Positions 1-11,937 of a stretch of DNA of 64,000 nt are shown here, in pieces. Each line of letters starts with the position of its first letter. Positions within the stretch are counted from its first letter, which is position 1. The notes below the pieces were generated by a model. That model searched no databases. It saw nothing but the letters and a program-made list of their open reading frames with translations, and had not been told where the DNA came from. Source of the DNA: Capsicum annuum (Eukaryota; Streptophyta; Magnoliopsida; Solanales; Solanaceae); NCBI RefSeq assembly GCF_002878395.1, contig NC_061119.1:16384915-16448914 (forward strand). Reading direction: 5' to 3'. A program made the position numbers and the translations under genes.

Positions 1-1600
1 ATTGTCTATGGGTAGTGTTGCTTATGTTGAGGATAACCAGAAGAAGTTAGTTTAGGAAGTTCATCATCTTGATAGGTTAGGTGTTCATTTAGTTGATTCA
101 GTTGAGGGCAGCGCTTGGGTTCAAAATAGTTCGGAGTCCTCTTTGGTTGTTGAACTAAAAGAAAAATAGGATAGCAATCCTAGTCTGGTTAAGTTGAAAG
201 AGTCAGTTAGAGATTAGAAAGTAGAGGTTTTCTCCCAAGGAGATATGGTGTGTTGCGTTGCCAACGTAGATTGTGTGTGTCGTATGTTGATGAGTTGAGA
301 TAGAAAATTCTTGCAAAAGCAAATGGTGCACGTTACTCGATTCATCCGAGAGATAATAAGATATACCGCGATTTATGGGAAATCTATTGGTGGAGTAGGA
401 TGAAGAGGGACATTACAGAGTTTGTAGATAAGTGCTCTATTTATTAATAGGTTAATATTGAGCATCAGAATCCTAGTGGGTCTATGTAGGAGTTTAGTAT
501 TCCCACTTGGAAGTAGGAAGTAGTAAACATGGATTTTGTGATGGTTTTGCCTCATACTCATCAGTAGCATGATTCTACCTGGATCATTCTGGACATGATG
601 ACCAAATCACCCTATTTCTTGCCAGTCCATACTTCTTATTCAGCCAAAGACTATGCCAAGCTCTATATTAAAAAGTTGGTTAGGTTGCACGGTGTTTCGC
701 TATCTATCGTATCAGAAAGAGGTACCCAGTTTACCTCTCACTTTTGGAAAGCTTTTCAGAAGGTTCTTGGTACCCAAGTTCACCTCAGTATAACCTTTTA
801 CCCTTAAACAGATGGTCAGGTAGAGAGGACCTTTCATACCCTTGAGGACATATTGAGAGCGTGTGTTGTTGAATTTAAGGAAAGTTGGGATGACCACTTG
901 CCTTTGATTGAATTCGTGTATAGTAATAGTTATCATTCCAGTATTCAGATGGCTCTGTTTGAGGCTCTATATGAAAGGAAATGTAGGTCTCTGATTGGTT
1001 GGTTTGAGGTGGGTGAAACCGCTTTGATAAACCTGACTTAGTGTTTGATACTTTGGGGAAAGTTTAGATTATCGTGCAGAGGCTTAAGTCAATCCAAAGC
1101 TGACAGATATCTTATACGGATGTAAGAAAAAAGGATCTTGAGTTTGAGATTAGAGATTTTGTATATCTATGGATCTCTCCCATGAAAGGAGTGAAGAGGT
1201 TTGGTAAGAAGGGGAAGCTTGGTCCTCGATATGTAGGCCTTACAGAATTTTGAGCCATTTTATAAAGGTCTTAAGAGCTTGAGTTTCCTGCAGACTTAGC
1301 ATCAGTGCACCCAGTGTTCCATGTCTCCTTATTAAAAAAGTGTATTGGTTACCCATCTATAATTGTTCCCTTAGAAAGTGTAGATGTTCAGAATAATCTT
1401 TCTTATAAAGAAATTTCAGTTGAGATCCTTGATCAACAGATTTGTAGACTAAGGAACAAATAAGTCCCCCTAGTCAAAGTTCTTTGGCGGAATCAGTCCG
1501 TTGAGGGAGCCACTTGGGTAGCAAAAGCAAATATACGGAGCTAGTACCCTCATCTTTTCTCAGTAAGCTCAGATTCAGCTTAAGATAACAACTTTCTTAG
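1..1600 (+). pseudogene. Ty3/gypsy Tekay-type pol fragment: integrase and chromodomain
   Basis: This is the 3' part of a retrotransposon polyprotein that cuts and joins element cDNA into the genome. The linker after RNase H is readable from base 1. The integrase core follows (MDFVM near 530-545, then MTKSPYFLPVH, TYSAKDYAKLYIK-like and RLHGVSLSIV blocks, and QTDGQVERT near 810). A C-terminal chromodomain is readable at about 1410-1560 (VEILDQQICRLRNK, then VKVLWRNQSVEGATW), which places it in the chromovirus Tekay/Del lineage. It is broken: a TAA follows FYP near 807, TAG codons interrupt the start, and frameshifts occur after 1041. The second catalytic Asp (normally in SDRG) reads Glu (SERGTQF), so even the best-preserved stretch would be inactive. 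The element begins left of the window. The 3' LTR follows directly. Confidence 0.88.
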
Positions 1601-1807
1601 AACTTCTCTTTTCCATGATCAGTTTCAGCTGCATATCATTCTTATGTCAGTATGCATTAACATAATCAGTTCAGTCATGTTTCATATTTTAGGCTCAGTT
1701 ATGTAATCACTTTTTCATCATGAATATTCAGTATGTAACCTAAATTCCTCAGTACTTTCAGCTTAACCAATCTTATTCGAGGATGAATGTTCCCAAGAGA
1801 GAGATAT

Positions 1808-4800
1808 TGTAATACCCCATAAATCCAAACCTATGTTAGAGCCATATTTCAAACTCATGCAAAGTACCTTGTAATTCTTTGGTAATTTACGAGTGATATT
1901 GGTGCATATTAAGTCCTCAAACAACTCCCTGGTATTAGACGGATTAAAATATTCCTTATCGGTTGACTTTTCAAGAAGAATATTACTCTAGTCAACTTCA
2001 AATGAGCATATATTTTTCTATACTAATGATTTTCAAACTCAAGACCCACCAAATTGTAGGAAATTGAATTAACTTTCCAACAATACCATTTTTTCCTAAA
2101 CCGGATACTTGGGTGAGAAGTTATAGCACTTTTAGTAAAGAAAGTGGGTCAAAATGAGCAGCACCGCTCGCAGAGGCCCCAAGAATGGCACTCATCCTTT
2201 TCCTGTAAAGCACTGCAATTAGCCCGCGTCATGGTGAAGCCCAAATTCCCATTCATCTCTTTTCAGTGGCACACTGCGATAAGCCAGTATCACACCAAAA
2301 ATCTTAATGAGAAAGACATCGCGTTGTGGTAGAGAGCAAAATGGGACTCATCCCTTATCTAGTAAGCCCAATGCAATTTTGCTGCATCGTGCCAAGGGAA
2401 AAATTCACATTCAGTGAGGCACGACGATGGATCTGCATCGTGCCAAAGTTCTAGTTTGGAATTTTCCTTTTTCCAGTAGCGCAACACGATAGCACCGCGT
2501 CGCATCGGAGCCAAAAATTAGGATTTTCAGTTCAGTTTTGAGTTTTTAAATTCCAAGGGAATTTAAGTCCTTTACCTTCACCCCACTCAGTCAAAATATG
2601 GGATTGAAGTCCCAATGGATCCTTATTTACTCATTATTTCACAATTCTCTTAAATTAAAGTAGCCCTATTTCAAGAACAAAATCCTAGCCTTCAAGATTC
2701 AAGGTCAAATCTCAAGAATTCGTTGTCAATTCTCACAAATTCAGAAATCAAGGTATGTTAAATGTTCATCCGTGGGTCCCTTTAACTCATGGAGTCCACA
2801 TATCCAATTTTAAATTCAAGGTTGTGATCTTTACAAGAAATTGTGATTTTAACCATGAACTCCCATGAATTGTAATTCCACACCATGTTTACGTGCAATT
2901 GTTGTTGATACTAAACCCCACGCATTTGAATAATGTTATTTTCTGATTTAAACCCTAATTAGTTATGTTAATGTTAAAATTATGTTATTTTTACAAGCCT
3001 TAAACTATTCCTATGCTTATCTTGAACTATGACTATCAAGTGTTTGATGAAATGCCTATAAGAATGAATTTTTGATAAATGCTTTCATATTATATCCTTT
3101 AAGTTTTAGTATTATTTTAATATCATTGCTATTAAGTCCTGGGGGTTATGAATACCCGAACACTTAGTTGATTACTTATCCCCAGTATCTTCAGATTATT
3201 TTTAGACATGTTACGAGCAATATCAGTTTAGTCAATTATCACGATCAGTTAAACTTAGAACAGTTTAGTATTCTGAGTCTTTTCAGTTGGGAGTAGGATT
3301 TAGAACCGGGCAAATCTGGGATGATGATTTCTCCGTCAGTTAGGTAGAGTCATTAGTAGCAGTCCTTGTGCTCTAGAACTACGTAGCCAGTATAGGATTT
3401 AAGGAGTCACCCGTCAGTTAGGCTTGACTACCTCCCAGGGGTCACCCGCCAATTTAGGCTTGACACCCTTAGTCCTTTAGGATAGTATACCAGTAGATCT
3501 ACACAGCCAGTGTTAGTACTCGTGGCATGGTTGTAACACCCCAGAACCTGGTCTCAGAATATCACATGGTGCTTAAGACTACAAGTAGCCTTAAGCTAAC
3601 CCTGTATGTATACTATTGAGCCTAAATCTCATAATAATAGAAATATAGATATAAAAGGCATGCTAGAATGTGGAAACTTTCTGAAATATCTGGGAGTAAT
3701 ATCTGAAACATCAATACTGAATAATCTAAATCAAAACTAGCAGTCTGACAAGCCTCTACTACTAATACTGGAGAGTCACTGGGACAAACCTCCAGCTAAC
3801 TCAAACTGTCTAAGATAAATGCTAAAATCTCATAAATTTATAAACTACAAAATCTGAGTAACAAGTCCCCAAACTATGAGGACTCACCAACTGTCGGATA
3901 TAGACGGAGATGCTCGAACTACTCACGCAACTGATACTAAGCACCTGAACCTACATTATGAGATAATGTAGCTTATAGATGTATATGTGGATCAGTACTT
4001 TGAGGATATACTGAGTATATGTGGGTGAATGCATAAATAAAATATCATCTCATAATCATCATTTATAAAACAGTGCATGCTAAATGTAAATAACTCACAT
4101 AAGCATGAATATTTGAAATACTGAAATACATAACAATAAGGAGCAAAACACACTTTATAAATCTCATAAGCCATAGCATTTAGTTCTAAAAGTTGTACTT
4201 GTGTTCTCTCTTTAAATCATACTATCTATGTGTAGAAAGGAATCACTCTTAAATATGAGATCTGAAAGCTAAAAACTGTAGCTAAAGTCTTTCTGTAAAG
4301 CATAGTTTGAATAAATTCATGAGCCTTTACACATACTATTCTAAAAGTTTTTCTGTTATTTTTTTCTATTAGAGAAAATACTTTATCTTAAGGGAGGTTC
4401 TTCTAACTGACATAAACCATGCAAGCTACATAGAGTCCAACGTCTCGTCCTCCTAAGAAAAAAACCTCACATTGGGGAGAGGTGTCATACTCTTGCCAGG
4501 GAGTATAACCTTATCTTATGTGATAACATCTCAGCCCACTATGGGCACTTAATCTCAATTCTACGGTGGCACATAGTTCTGGGGTATGATACCTTGAAAT
4601 CATACCCAATGTAGTGCTAAATACTACTTCCTATTTATTTGCTATGCTCATCTTATTGGAAGTTCACTTTAAAACTAGCATAAGGGTTTATTATGAAACC
4701 AGCTGTGCATTTATCTAAATCAACCTATAAATGAAGTTATTTTGCTTTTTGTAATCTATAGTATATCTGTAAAGTGGATTCCAAAACTTATCTGAAGATT

Positions 4801-6801
4801 AAAAGATCAAAACTTTATTGTAAATCTGATATAATCAGCTCATAAGATGCTTAAAGCATCATCTTTCTCAAAATCTCAACATATAAACTTGGGGCTTAGT
4901 AACCCATGTATCAAACTCATGTCAAAACATCATAATAATCATGCTTGATAATGAAAATAATGATAATTCATCTCAAAATCTATAATTTACTGCAATAGAC
5001 ATGAAAATACAAAAATAGACATGCAATTCATCTTCAAAATATCTCAAAAACTTATAACTTTGCAAATAGAAATAATGGGTATGAACCCTAATTTAAAACT
5101 CATGTAATATCATTCAAGATTATATGAATTTAATGTAAAATCTTAGTTTTGGTCATAAGGATGGAAGGAGATCCTTGTTCATAAACCCCACATACCTTGA
5201 TAGAAGATTAGATAAAGAAACTTGAGTTATTGATCCCTATTTGAGTTCTTGGGGATGAGTTCTTAATTATAGTGCCTTACGAATCCTCAATCTTAAGCTA
5301 TCTTGGAGAATCAATGGAGGGTTTTGATTTCTTGGAGAAGAAGCTTTGGGAGCTTTAGGGTTTTGCTTTGAGAGAGAATGGATGAATTTGGGCATAAAGT
5401 GCCTTAAATATGCTTAATCTTATGTTTTGAATGGATTGAAGCCTTGGGAATTGACCAAAATGCCCCTATTAAATTTTAAATCAGAACTAGAAAAACAACC
5501 AAAAATCCTGATTTACTAAGCCACCACAACGCGCCACTATCGCAGTGGCTCATTGGAAAAGGATGAGTGGGAACTAGGAGTTCACTGGATGCGCGACAAT
5601 CGCGGTGCCCCTTTGGATTACCATTTTGGCCTTTGGGACGACACGCCAATATCACGTAGGCTTACTGTAAATTGCCAAATATGAAATGGGACTCCTCCGA
5701 TATGCCATAATTGTGGAGTCTCACTGGAATTTGACAATTATGATTTTACACTTCTCCGCAATGCACTACAGGCCCAAATCACGGTGTTTTATGATTGAAA
5801 ATTAAAATTGCCATTACTTCTTACTCAATTATTGGATTTAGACGAATCTTATATTGTTGGAAAGCTTATTAGATTTTCCATACAATAGAAATACTAAATA
5901 TAGAAAATACCATATGAAATAAAAATGTATTCATCTTTGAAGCTCTCCCTTAACATTGTAAGAACAAATTTGAGCTAGAAAAAAGTGTGGGGTAATACAA
6001 CGGTGGTCATAGGTTGGACCCCTATTTTCTCATTAGGGCATGTCGATTAGATGATAGCTCCCACGATCTCAGTTCAGTAGTCAGCATATTTTAGTTTATA
6101 ATTATATTGAACATAGCATACAAATATCAATTATTCAGTTATCAGATTTTAGTATTTTAGTGCAGATTATATTCAGAACATGTTTTATGCTTGGTCATAC
6201 ATTCCTAGTATTTACAGATGCCATTCTTTTACTCAATACTTTATGTTATTCATCCAGTCATATATTACTCCTGTACATAAACCATGCATATAAGCCTACC
6301 TCATTTAGCATACCACTATATTCAAAGTATTGATCGTATACTCTTTTCTTGTGCTATGATGTATTATATCATAGGTTTGGATGCTCAGTTCTTGGATTGC
6401 GTATAGACCTTCCAGATTATCAGCTGTAACAGTGGTGAGTCCTCATTTTTTGAGGCCAGACTATATTCATTTTCATGCTTTCAATTTATTAGTTAGTTGG
6501 AGTTAGTTGGGGCCTGTCCCATTAACTCTTATTCAGCCAGTTTTAGAGGCTTTCAGACAGTCAGCCAGTTGTTTTTATCTTAGTAGTTTCAGACAGTCAT
6601 TTTTAGACAGTTGTTTTCCATATTCATGATTCAGAAATATTTTAGTATTTAAAATCTTATGGCATATTCAGATATTCTGTATATGTTATTTGATCGCTAT
6701 CATTCAGTGCTCACAGTAGGTACCAAATCAGGGATTACCTTATGGTTCCTCGGGATTGTAAGCACCGTGTGATGCCCAGGGTGTACTCTTGAAGCGTTAC
6801 A
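1808..6801 (+). mobile_element. 3' LTR of the Tekay element, split by a nested LTR
   Basis: The LTR opens with TGTAATACCCC at 1808, just after the pol remnant, and ends with GCGTTACA at 6801. Removing the 2,468-bp insert leaves an LTR of about 2.5 kb, which suits this lineage. The piece before the insert (1808-3531) and the piece after it (6000-6801) together carry the usual landmarks: a CpG-containing GCACCGCTCGC-type stretch near 2160, CAGTTAGGCTTGAC-type repeats near 3420-3460, and GTAAGCACCGTGTGATGCCCAGG near the end. The 5' LTR lies outside the window, so LTR divergence cannot be measured and no flanking duplication can be checked. Confidence 0.75.
3532..5999 (-). mobile_element. Solo LTR of a related Tekay-type element, inverted inside the previous LTR
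   Basis: The insert runs from TGTAACACCCC at 3532 to GGGGTAATACA at 5999, so its ends are short inverted repeats of TG...CA type. It is flanked by ATGGT (3527-3531) and ACGGT (6000-6004), a 5-bp target-site duplication with one mismatch. Read on the minus strand it starts TGTATTACCCCAC and ends near GTTCTGGGGTGTTACA, and it has the same overall plan as the LTR around it, including a GCAGTGGC/GCGCGACAATCGCGG-type stretch (5540-5610). No internal domain or second LTR is present, so it is a solo LTR left by LTR-LTR recombination. The outer LTR reads continuously across the insertion point. Confidence 0.75.
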
Positions 6802-7189
6802 CCAGGTGAGCTCCACATTGTTCGTGTGAGCAATAATTTCTTTAGTTGTTATATCTTTTTCTTGAAAACTCTTAGAGTTGCTCCATGGTTAAGTCTTTAG
6901 AGTTTTGAGTATTCTTTCATTATTTTGGACTTGTGGAGTATTTGACTTTCTTTTATTTTTTAGATGGGTTTCGTATTGTTATTTAGTGGTATTGGTGCAT
7001 CGTAATGATATATGGTGGATTGATTTTTAAGTTTCTATTGCTTTTGATGTTTGGTTGTTGTTCTATGGATTTGAGACAGAAAATTTTCTTGTTAGGTCCA
7101 AAAACAGGGGAAACTTTGTCTGATTTTTTGTAGAATTCTAATGAGGCTTGCTTTGGAGTCCTAAACTCCTTAGTGCCAATCATGATCCT
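6802..7189. other. Unassigned flank between the Tekay LTR and the copia fragment
   Basis: This is 388 bases of A+T-rich sequence. On the minus strand a 66-codon open frame (7183 down to 6983) begins a few bases beyond where the copia RT fragment stops. Its composition (many Lys, Asn, Ile) does not continue the RT fold and I recognise no motif. It may be the DNA into which the Tekay element inserted, or a remnant of the missing copia 3' half. Confidence 0.4.
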
Positions 7190-9780
7190 ATTTTTGGTTG
7201 TGATACTCTAGGAGCTTTCTTTAAGCCATAAAGAGCCTTGTCAAGTTGTATCACATAATTTGGCTGATCTATATCTTCAAACCCTAGAGGTTCTTTCTCA
7301 TATACCTGATTCTTCAGGTATCCATTCAAGAAGACACTTTTGACATTCATTTGAAATAATTTAAACTCCTAGCAAGCAGCAAAGTCCATGAGGATTTTGA
7401 TTGCTTCCATTCTTACCATAGGGGGAAAAGTCTCATCATAGTCAATGCCTTTCTCTTGATTGTATCTTTGAACTATCAATCTGTCTTTATTTCTAGCAAT
7501 AGTTCCATGTTCATCCTTTTTGTTATAATAGACCCACCTGGTCTCTATGACAATTCTGTCTGCGGGCCTAGGAACAAAATTTACATTTGTGAAACTGATT
7601 TAATTCTTTCTTCATAGCAATCACCCTGTCAGCATCTTTTAAAGCTTCTTTGACATTTTTGGGTTCAATGGTAGGGATAAAGGCCGAAAATATAGCTTGA
7701 TTTCTTACCTTGGATCTGGTTCGCATTCTTGAATCAAAGGTGATGTAAGATTCTTTAGAGGATGGGAGGACTTGTGCTTCCAATTTGACCCTCTGATGCT
7801 TGACTCCTCTTGATTGGGGTTGGGCTCCTAACTTACTTGATTACTGGGAAGCTGAGTACGTGAACCTATGTTATCAATATCAACATCTAAAGGATTTGGT
7901 CCCTCATTGGATTTTGCATCTTCATCTCCATTACTATCATTGTTCAGAGTTTCATCACTTTTTGGATTTTTAATCCCTACTTCATTCATTATTTAAGGAG
8001 ACACTTTTAATTTGTAAAAGCTCCTCTAGTTCTATATCATCCTTATACCTTAAATCCTTTATGCTTCCTGATTCATAAAAAATGACATGAATACTTTCTT
8101 CAACACATAGGGTCCTCTTGTTAAAAATCCTGTAAGCCGTGCTAGTTGATGAATACCTGACAAACACTCTCTTATCACTCTTGCTATCAAACTTTCCAAG
8201 GTTATCTTTACCATTGTTAAATATGAAGCACTTTCATCCAAAGTCTCTCAGGTACCCAAGTTTGGGTTTTTTATTGTTTAGCAGTTCATAGGGAGTCTTG
8301 TTCAGCATAGACCTAATCATGCATGTATTAGTCACATAACAAGCTGTGTTGACAGATTCAGCCTAAGAGATTTTTGGAAATCCAAATTTACCAATATTTC
8401 TTTAGCAATATTCACCAGTGCACTATTCTTTCTTTTTACAACTCTATTTTGCTGAGAGGTCCTAGGTGCTGAGAAGTTATGACTGATCCCATTCTCTTCA
8501 AAAAATTAACTCATCATTGAATTTTTAAACTCAGTCCCATGGTCTAATCTAATATCTGCAACCTTGGAGTTTACTGTACTTAAATTTTCTTGGTAAATGG
8601 TATGAATAATTCAAAGGTTTCATCCTCGATCCTCAGGAATATAGTCTAGGTGAATCTTGAGAATTCATCAACTATTACAAGATATACCTCTTTCCTCCTT
8701 TACTTTAAACTTCAAAAGGTCCACACAAATCTATGTGCAGCAACTCTAGAGTTATGGAAGTGCTGACATGCTTTTTCTATTTGAATGAGGATCTTGTGTG
8801 CTTTCCTCTGATATAGGCATCACAAAGTTTTTCTTTTGCAAATTTGATCTTGGGAATTCCATGTATCAGTTCCTTAGCAACTAGTTTATTTACCAATGAT
8901 GAGCTCACATATCCTAGTCTTCGATGCCATAATTAAATACTATCATTTTAAGCACCAAGACATGTAAGCTCATCACCTTAAACTGAGCTAAGATCTGCTA
9001 CATACATGTTTTTGTACCTCTTAGATTTCAGAATGACCTTACCTGAACTGAGATTGGTAATAGTGTATCCATCTGACATAAACATGACTTCATTTCCTTT
9101 ATCAAAGATCTTTGACATACTCAAATGACTATACTTTAATCCATTGTCAAGATACACATTTTCAATTGTATGATCCGGTGATCTTCCAATCATACCAATA
9201 CCTTTAATATTTCCCTTTTTCCATTTTCAAAGAAGACACTTCCACCATGAAGTGTCTTGAGTGAGAGAAAGTATTCTATTCTTCCAGTTATGTGCTTAGA
9301 GCATCCACTATCCATGAACTAGCACCAACTGCTTTCACTTTCTCACACCTACATTTGCAATCACTTGTTAAACTTTAGAACCCATACACAATCTATTTGA
9401 CATGCTTTCTACCTAGACCTTGCACTCCATTAGATCTCTAATTTGTTTGGTTGGTCAATATTTGAGAAGAATCAGTCCGCTTAAGTGATTTATGAAGTTC
9501 TTCTTTGACTCGGATAAGGTCCTCCTCTAGCTGGGAGTTTCTACCTAAAGAGGTTGCAAGAAGTTTTTCAAACTTTTCTAAGTTCTATCTTCAAACTACT
9601 AGATTTCGTTTTCCCTTAAATTGGTCTACACTGACACTCTACATCTTTTCTTTAAGATCATCATTTTCTTTTGATAGAATAATTAACTTTTCTCCCAACT
9701 CAGACACATTGATAGTAAGAGATCTTTTCTATTTTCAAACACTCCAAGGGTTTCATTCTAGAGACCCTTCTCATTAGTAA
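7190..9780 (-). pseudogene. Ty1/copia pol fragment: protease, integrase and start of RT
   Basis: Read right to left, the frame passes a protease-like DSGCSKHITG region near 9300, the GAG-pre-integrase block (TIENVYLDNGLKYSHL, 8978-9193, then LWHRRLGYVSS) and the integrase core (LLHIDLCGPFEV near 8740, IRLDHGTEF near 8550, QQNRVVKRKN near 8440). It ends in the copia RT (RVT_2) from about 7580: TRWVYYNKKDEHG, RYNQEKGIDYDETF, ALYGLKKAPR. It stops at 7190 in mid-RT, so the catalytic YxDD, RNase H and 3' LTR are missing. The integrase glutamate is replaced by Lys (VVKRKN for the usual VVERKN), and many stops and shifts are present. The element inserted in the minus orientation and its gag lies directly upstream. 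Confidence 0.85.
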
Positions 9781-10139
9781 GCTCTACTAAGGAGTATATC
9801 AAGGCATTTGACAGAACCTTGCATCTCTTTAGAGAGTAATTATTAAGATTTTTTTTGATATCAACAAGAGTTACCTCTTTATCATATTCATTATTTGACT
9901 TGGTCATGCATACAAAGAGTGAATCAAAGGCATGATCTGAATCTTTAATCACCATCATCAAAATATCTTCAGGGAGTTGAGAGTCATCAGAGTCACTCGA
10001 TGAGTCTCCCAGGTTGCCAGTACTTGATTGACAACATAGTCAAAAGTTTCTCTTTTTATGACTTTGTTTGGACCCCGGCTCTTCTACTTGCCTTTATCTG
10101 GTACACCTCTTTCATAATCCTTGTGATCTACCTTATGCA

Positions 10140-11029
10140 TTGGTCAATCCTTAATGAAGTGTCCAGGTTTTCCATATTTATAACATATGTCATTTTTTGT
10201 AGTTGATCTGCTAGAGTTCCTTCTTCTGTGAAATCCTTCATTTTTTCTCATAACCTTAAGAAATATCTTGGTTATGTAAGCTACATCTTCATATTTTTCA
10301 CATTCCTCACCTTTATCTTCTTTAAGTACCAAAGTTTTCTCTTTCTTTAGTTCTTTTTTATCCTGCTCCTGTTGCTTTTTCATTTCATATCTCTTTAGGT
10401 TTCCTATGAGCTCGTCTATTATGAGAGTTTTCAGGTCCCTTGCTTCAGTAATAGTATTGATTTTTTCTCTCCCGTGACTTGGGAAGTATGTTGAGCACTT
10501 TCCTCACTTTCTTGGCAGGCCTGATGTTCTCACCTAGACTATGTAGCATTGGTGATATATGTAAGCGTAGTGTGCGTTTCTTGTATAGTTTCTCCCTCCT
10601 TCATAGTAAATATTTTATATTGAGTGGTAAGCATGTCAACTTTGACTTCGTCACTTGGCTAGTGCCCTCATGAGTAGTTTTCCAATAGTCTCAGATCTCT
10701 TTATCGAATTTACAAGTAGAGATCCTATTATACTCATCAGGTCCCATCCCACTGACTAGCAAATTCTTTGCCTTGTAGTTCTTTTCAATCTTCTTATGAT
10801 CATCTTCATTATATTCTTTTCGAGTTTTGGGGATGAGTTTGGTCGCCTCTCTTTCTTTTACTTCTTCCATGGTAATATATGGACCATCCAAAATAACATC
10901 CATTAGTTCACTGTCTTTCACAATTATAAAGTCATACATTCTTTTCTTCCAACACCTATAGAACTGGTCATTGACTCTTGGGGTCCTGGTGGTTGATTGA
11001 CCTTCTTCCAGGCTTGGTAGAGCAGCCAT
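10140..11029 (-). pseudogene. Ty1/copia gag (UBN2-like) with decayed zinc knuckle
   Basis: Gag forms the virus-like particle and binds element RNA. I place the start at the ATG at 11029 (MAALPSLEEGQSTTRTPRVN), 45 bases inside the primer-binding site. A longer frame from 11116 reads through the PBS and into the LTR and is not the real start. The block YDFIIVKDSELMDVI and the following GPDEYNRISTCKFDKEI match the UBN2-type copia gag. A TGA at about 10688 replaces a conserved Trp codon, and another frame carries on through Lys/Glu-rich sequence to a zinc knuckle near 10150-10200. That knuckle reads CYKYGKPGHFIKDW, so two of its Cys residues are lost. A coiled-coil-like segment with VTLVDIKKNLNNYSLKR (9758-9961) follows. 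The same segment recurs in the pol-less LTR element at 13-20 kb, which links the two families. Confidence 0.82.
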
Positions 11030-11073
11030 TTGAGTTGGATCCTCTCTAAGTGTCAACTTTTTAGAGAGAGTTA

Positions 11074-11086
11074 GCTCTGATACAAA
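11074..11086 (-). other. Primer-binding site of the copia element
   Basis: On the minus strand the bases read TTTGTATCAGAGC, one base off the common plant copia PBS complementary to initiator tRNA-Met (TTGGTATCAGAGC). The site sits between the gag start and the LTR end, which fixes the orientation of the element and the LTR boundary at 11088. Confidence 0.8.
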
Positions 11087-11087
11087 T

Positions 11088-11937
11088 TGATGGAATATAT
11101 GAGACCACCAAAACACAGCCGAACCATGTCCTTGAACTTATGAATACAGTAAATAACAACTAGATAAGAGATAATGCATCAAAGTAATGAACATGGAAGT
11201 TCTACGTGAAAACTTCCCTACACAAGGGAAGTAAAAACCACAACCTGTTATTCAAGATTTCCAAACTTCACTCTTCTTCAAGCCACTAAGTGATTGCAAA
11301 CTCCTATAATCACTGACCCTTATGATAACTCTATCACAATAAAAATGTGATAACTTTAACATACTTAGAACTAACTAACTCTAGTCACACATCCTAGGTA
11401 ACTCTACCCAGGATGCAAAACGTGAAAGAAGTAATCAAATACCTGATAAACTTATACCCCACTCGAACTACCAACTGTAGTGGCTTTAACTTGAACTAAA
11501 CTTTGGACAAGCTACACATCTACTATCCTTAATAATCAGGAGTAGATTTATAATATAAGACCAAGAGACTCAACAATACAATACACACACTAGACTTAAG
11601 ATAAGGGAGTAATCAGGTACTATGTAAACAGTGTTCTTGAGCAGCTTTTACTTGTATTTTAAAATTAAATACTAATGCTTACAAAAACTAGGTTTTGTTG
11701 TGAGCAACGAATCCTTATATATGCGACAAAAAATCCTAAACGTCTTGCTGTTGTTGAGGTTCAGTTCCTCTAATGACGCTCCACTAACTTTCTATGGCAA
11801 AGATAACTTCCAACTGTAGTCAAGCACGTCACTGTCAAGGCACACTTCAACTAAGATCGAGTCCTATGGAAATATAATAGGATGACTATCATGTTGCTTT
11901 GTGGAATAATTTGCAGATCATCAAAACTTTTAGGGAA
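11088..11937 (-). mobile_element. 5' LTR of the truncated copia element
   Basis: The inner end is TGATGG (CCATCA on the minus strand) next to the PBS. The outer end is placed near 11937 because the sequence ATCATCAAAACTTTTAGGG there parallels the ATCATCAAAACTCAGG near the end of the better-preserved LTR at 19898. The length of about 850 bp agrees with the 830-840 bp LTRs of the neighbouring element, and the two share short blocks (for example TACGTGRAAACTYC and CAAGGRAGWAAAAACCA). The outer end is uncertain by 10-20 bases. Confidence 0.65.

Noticed and set aside
6983..7183. 66-codon minus-strand frame beside the copia break
   Set aside because: No motif, no start context and no neighbour to support it.
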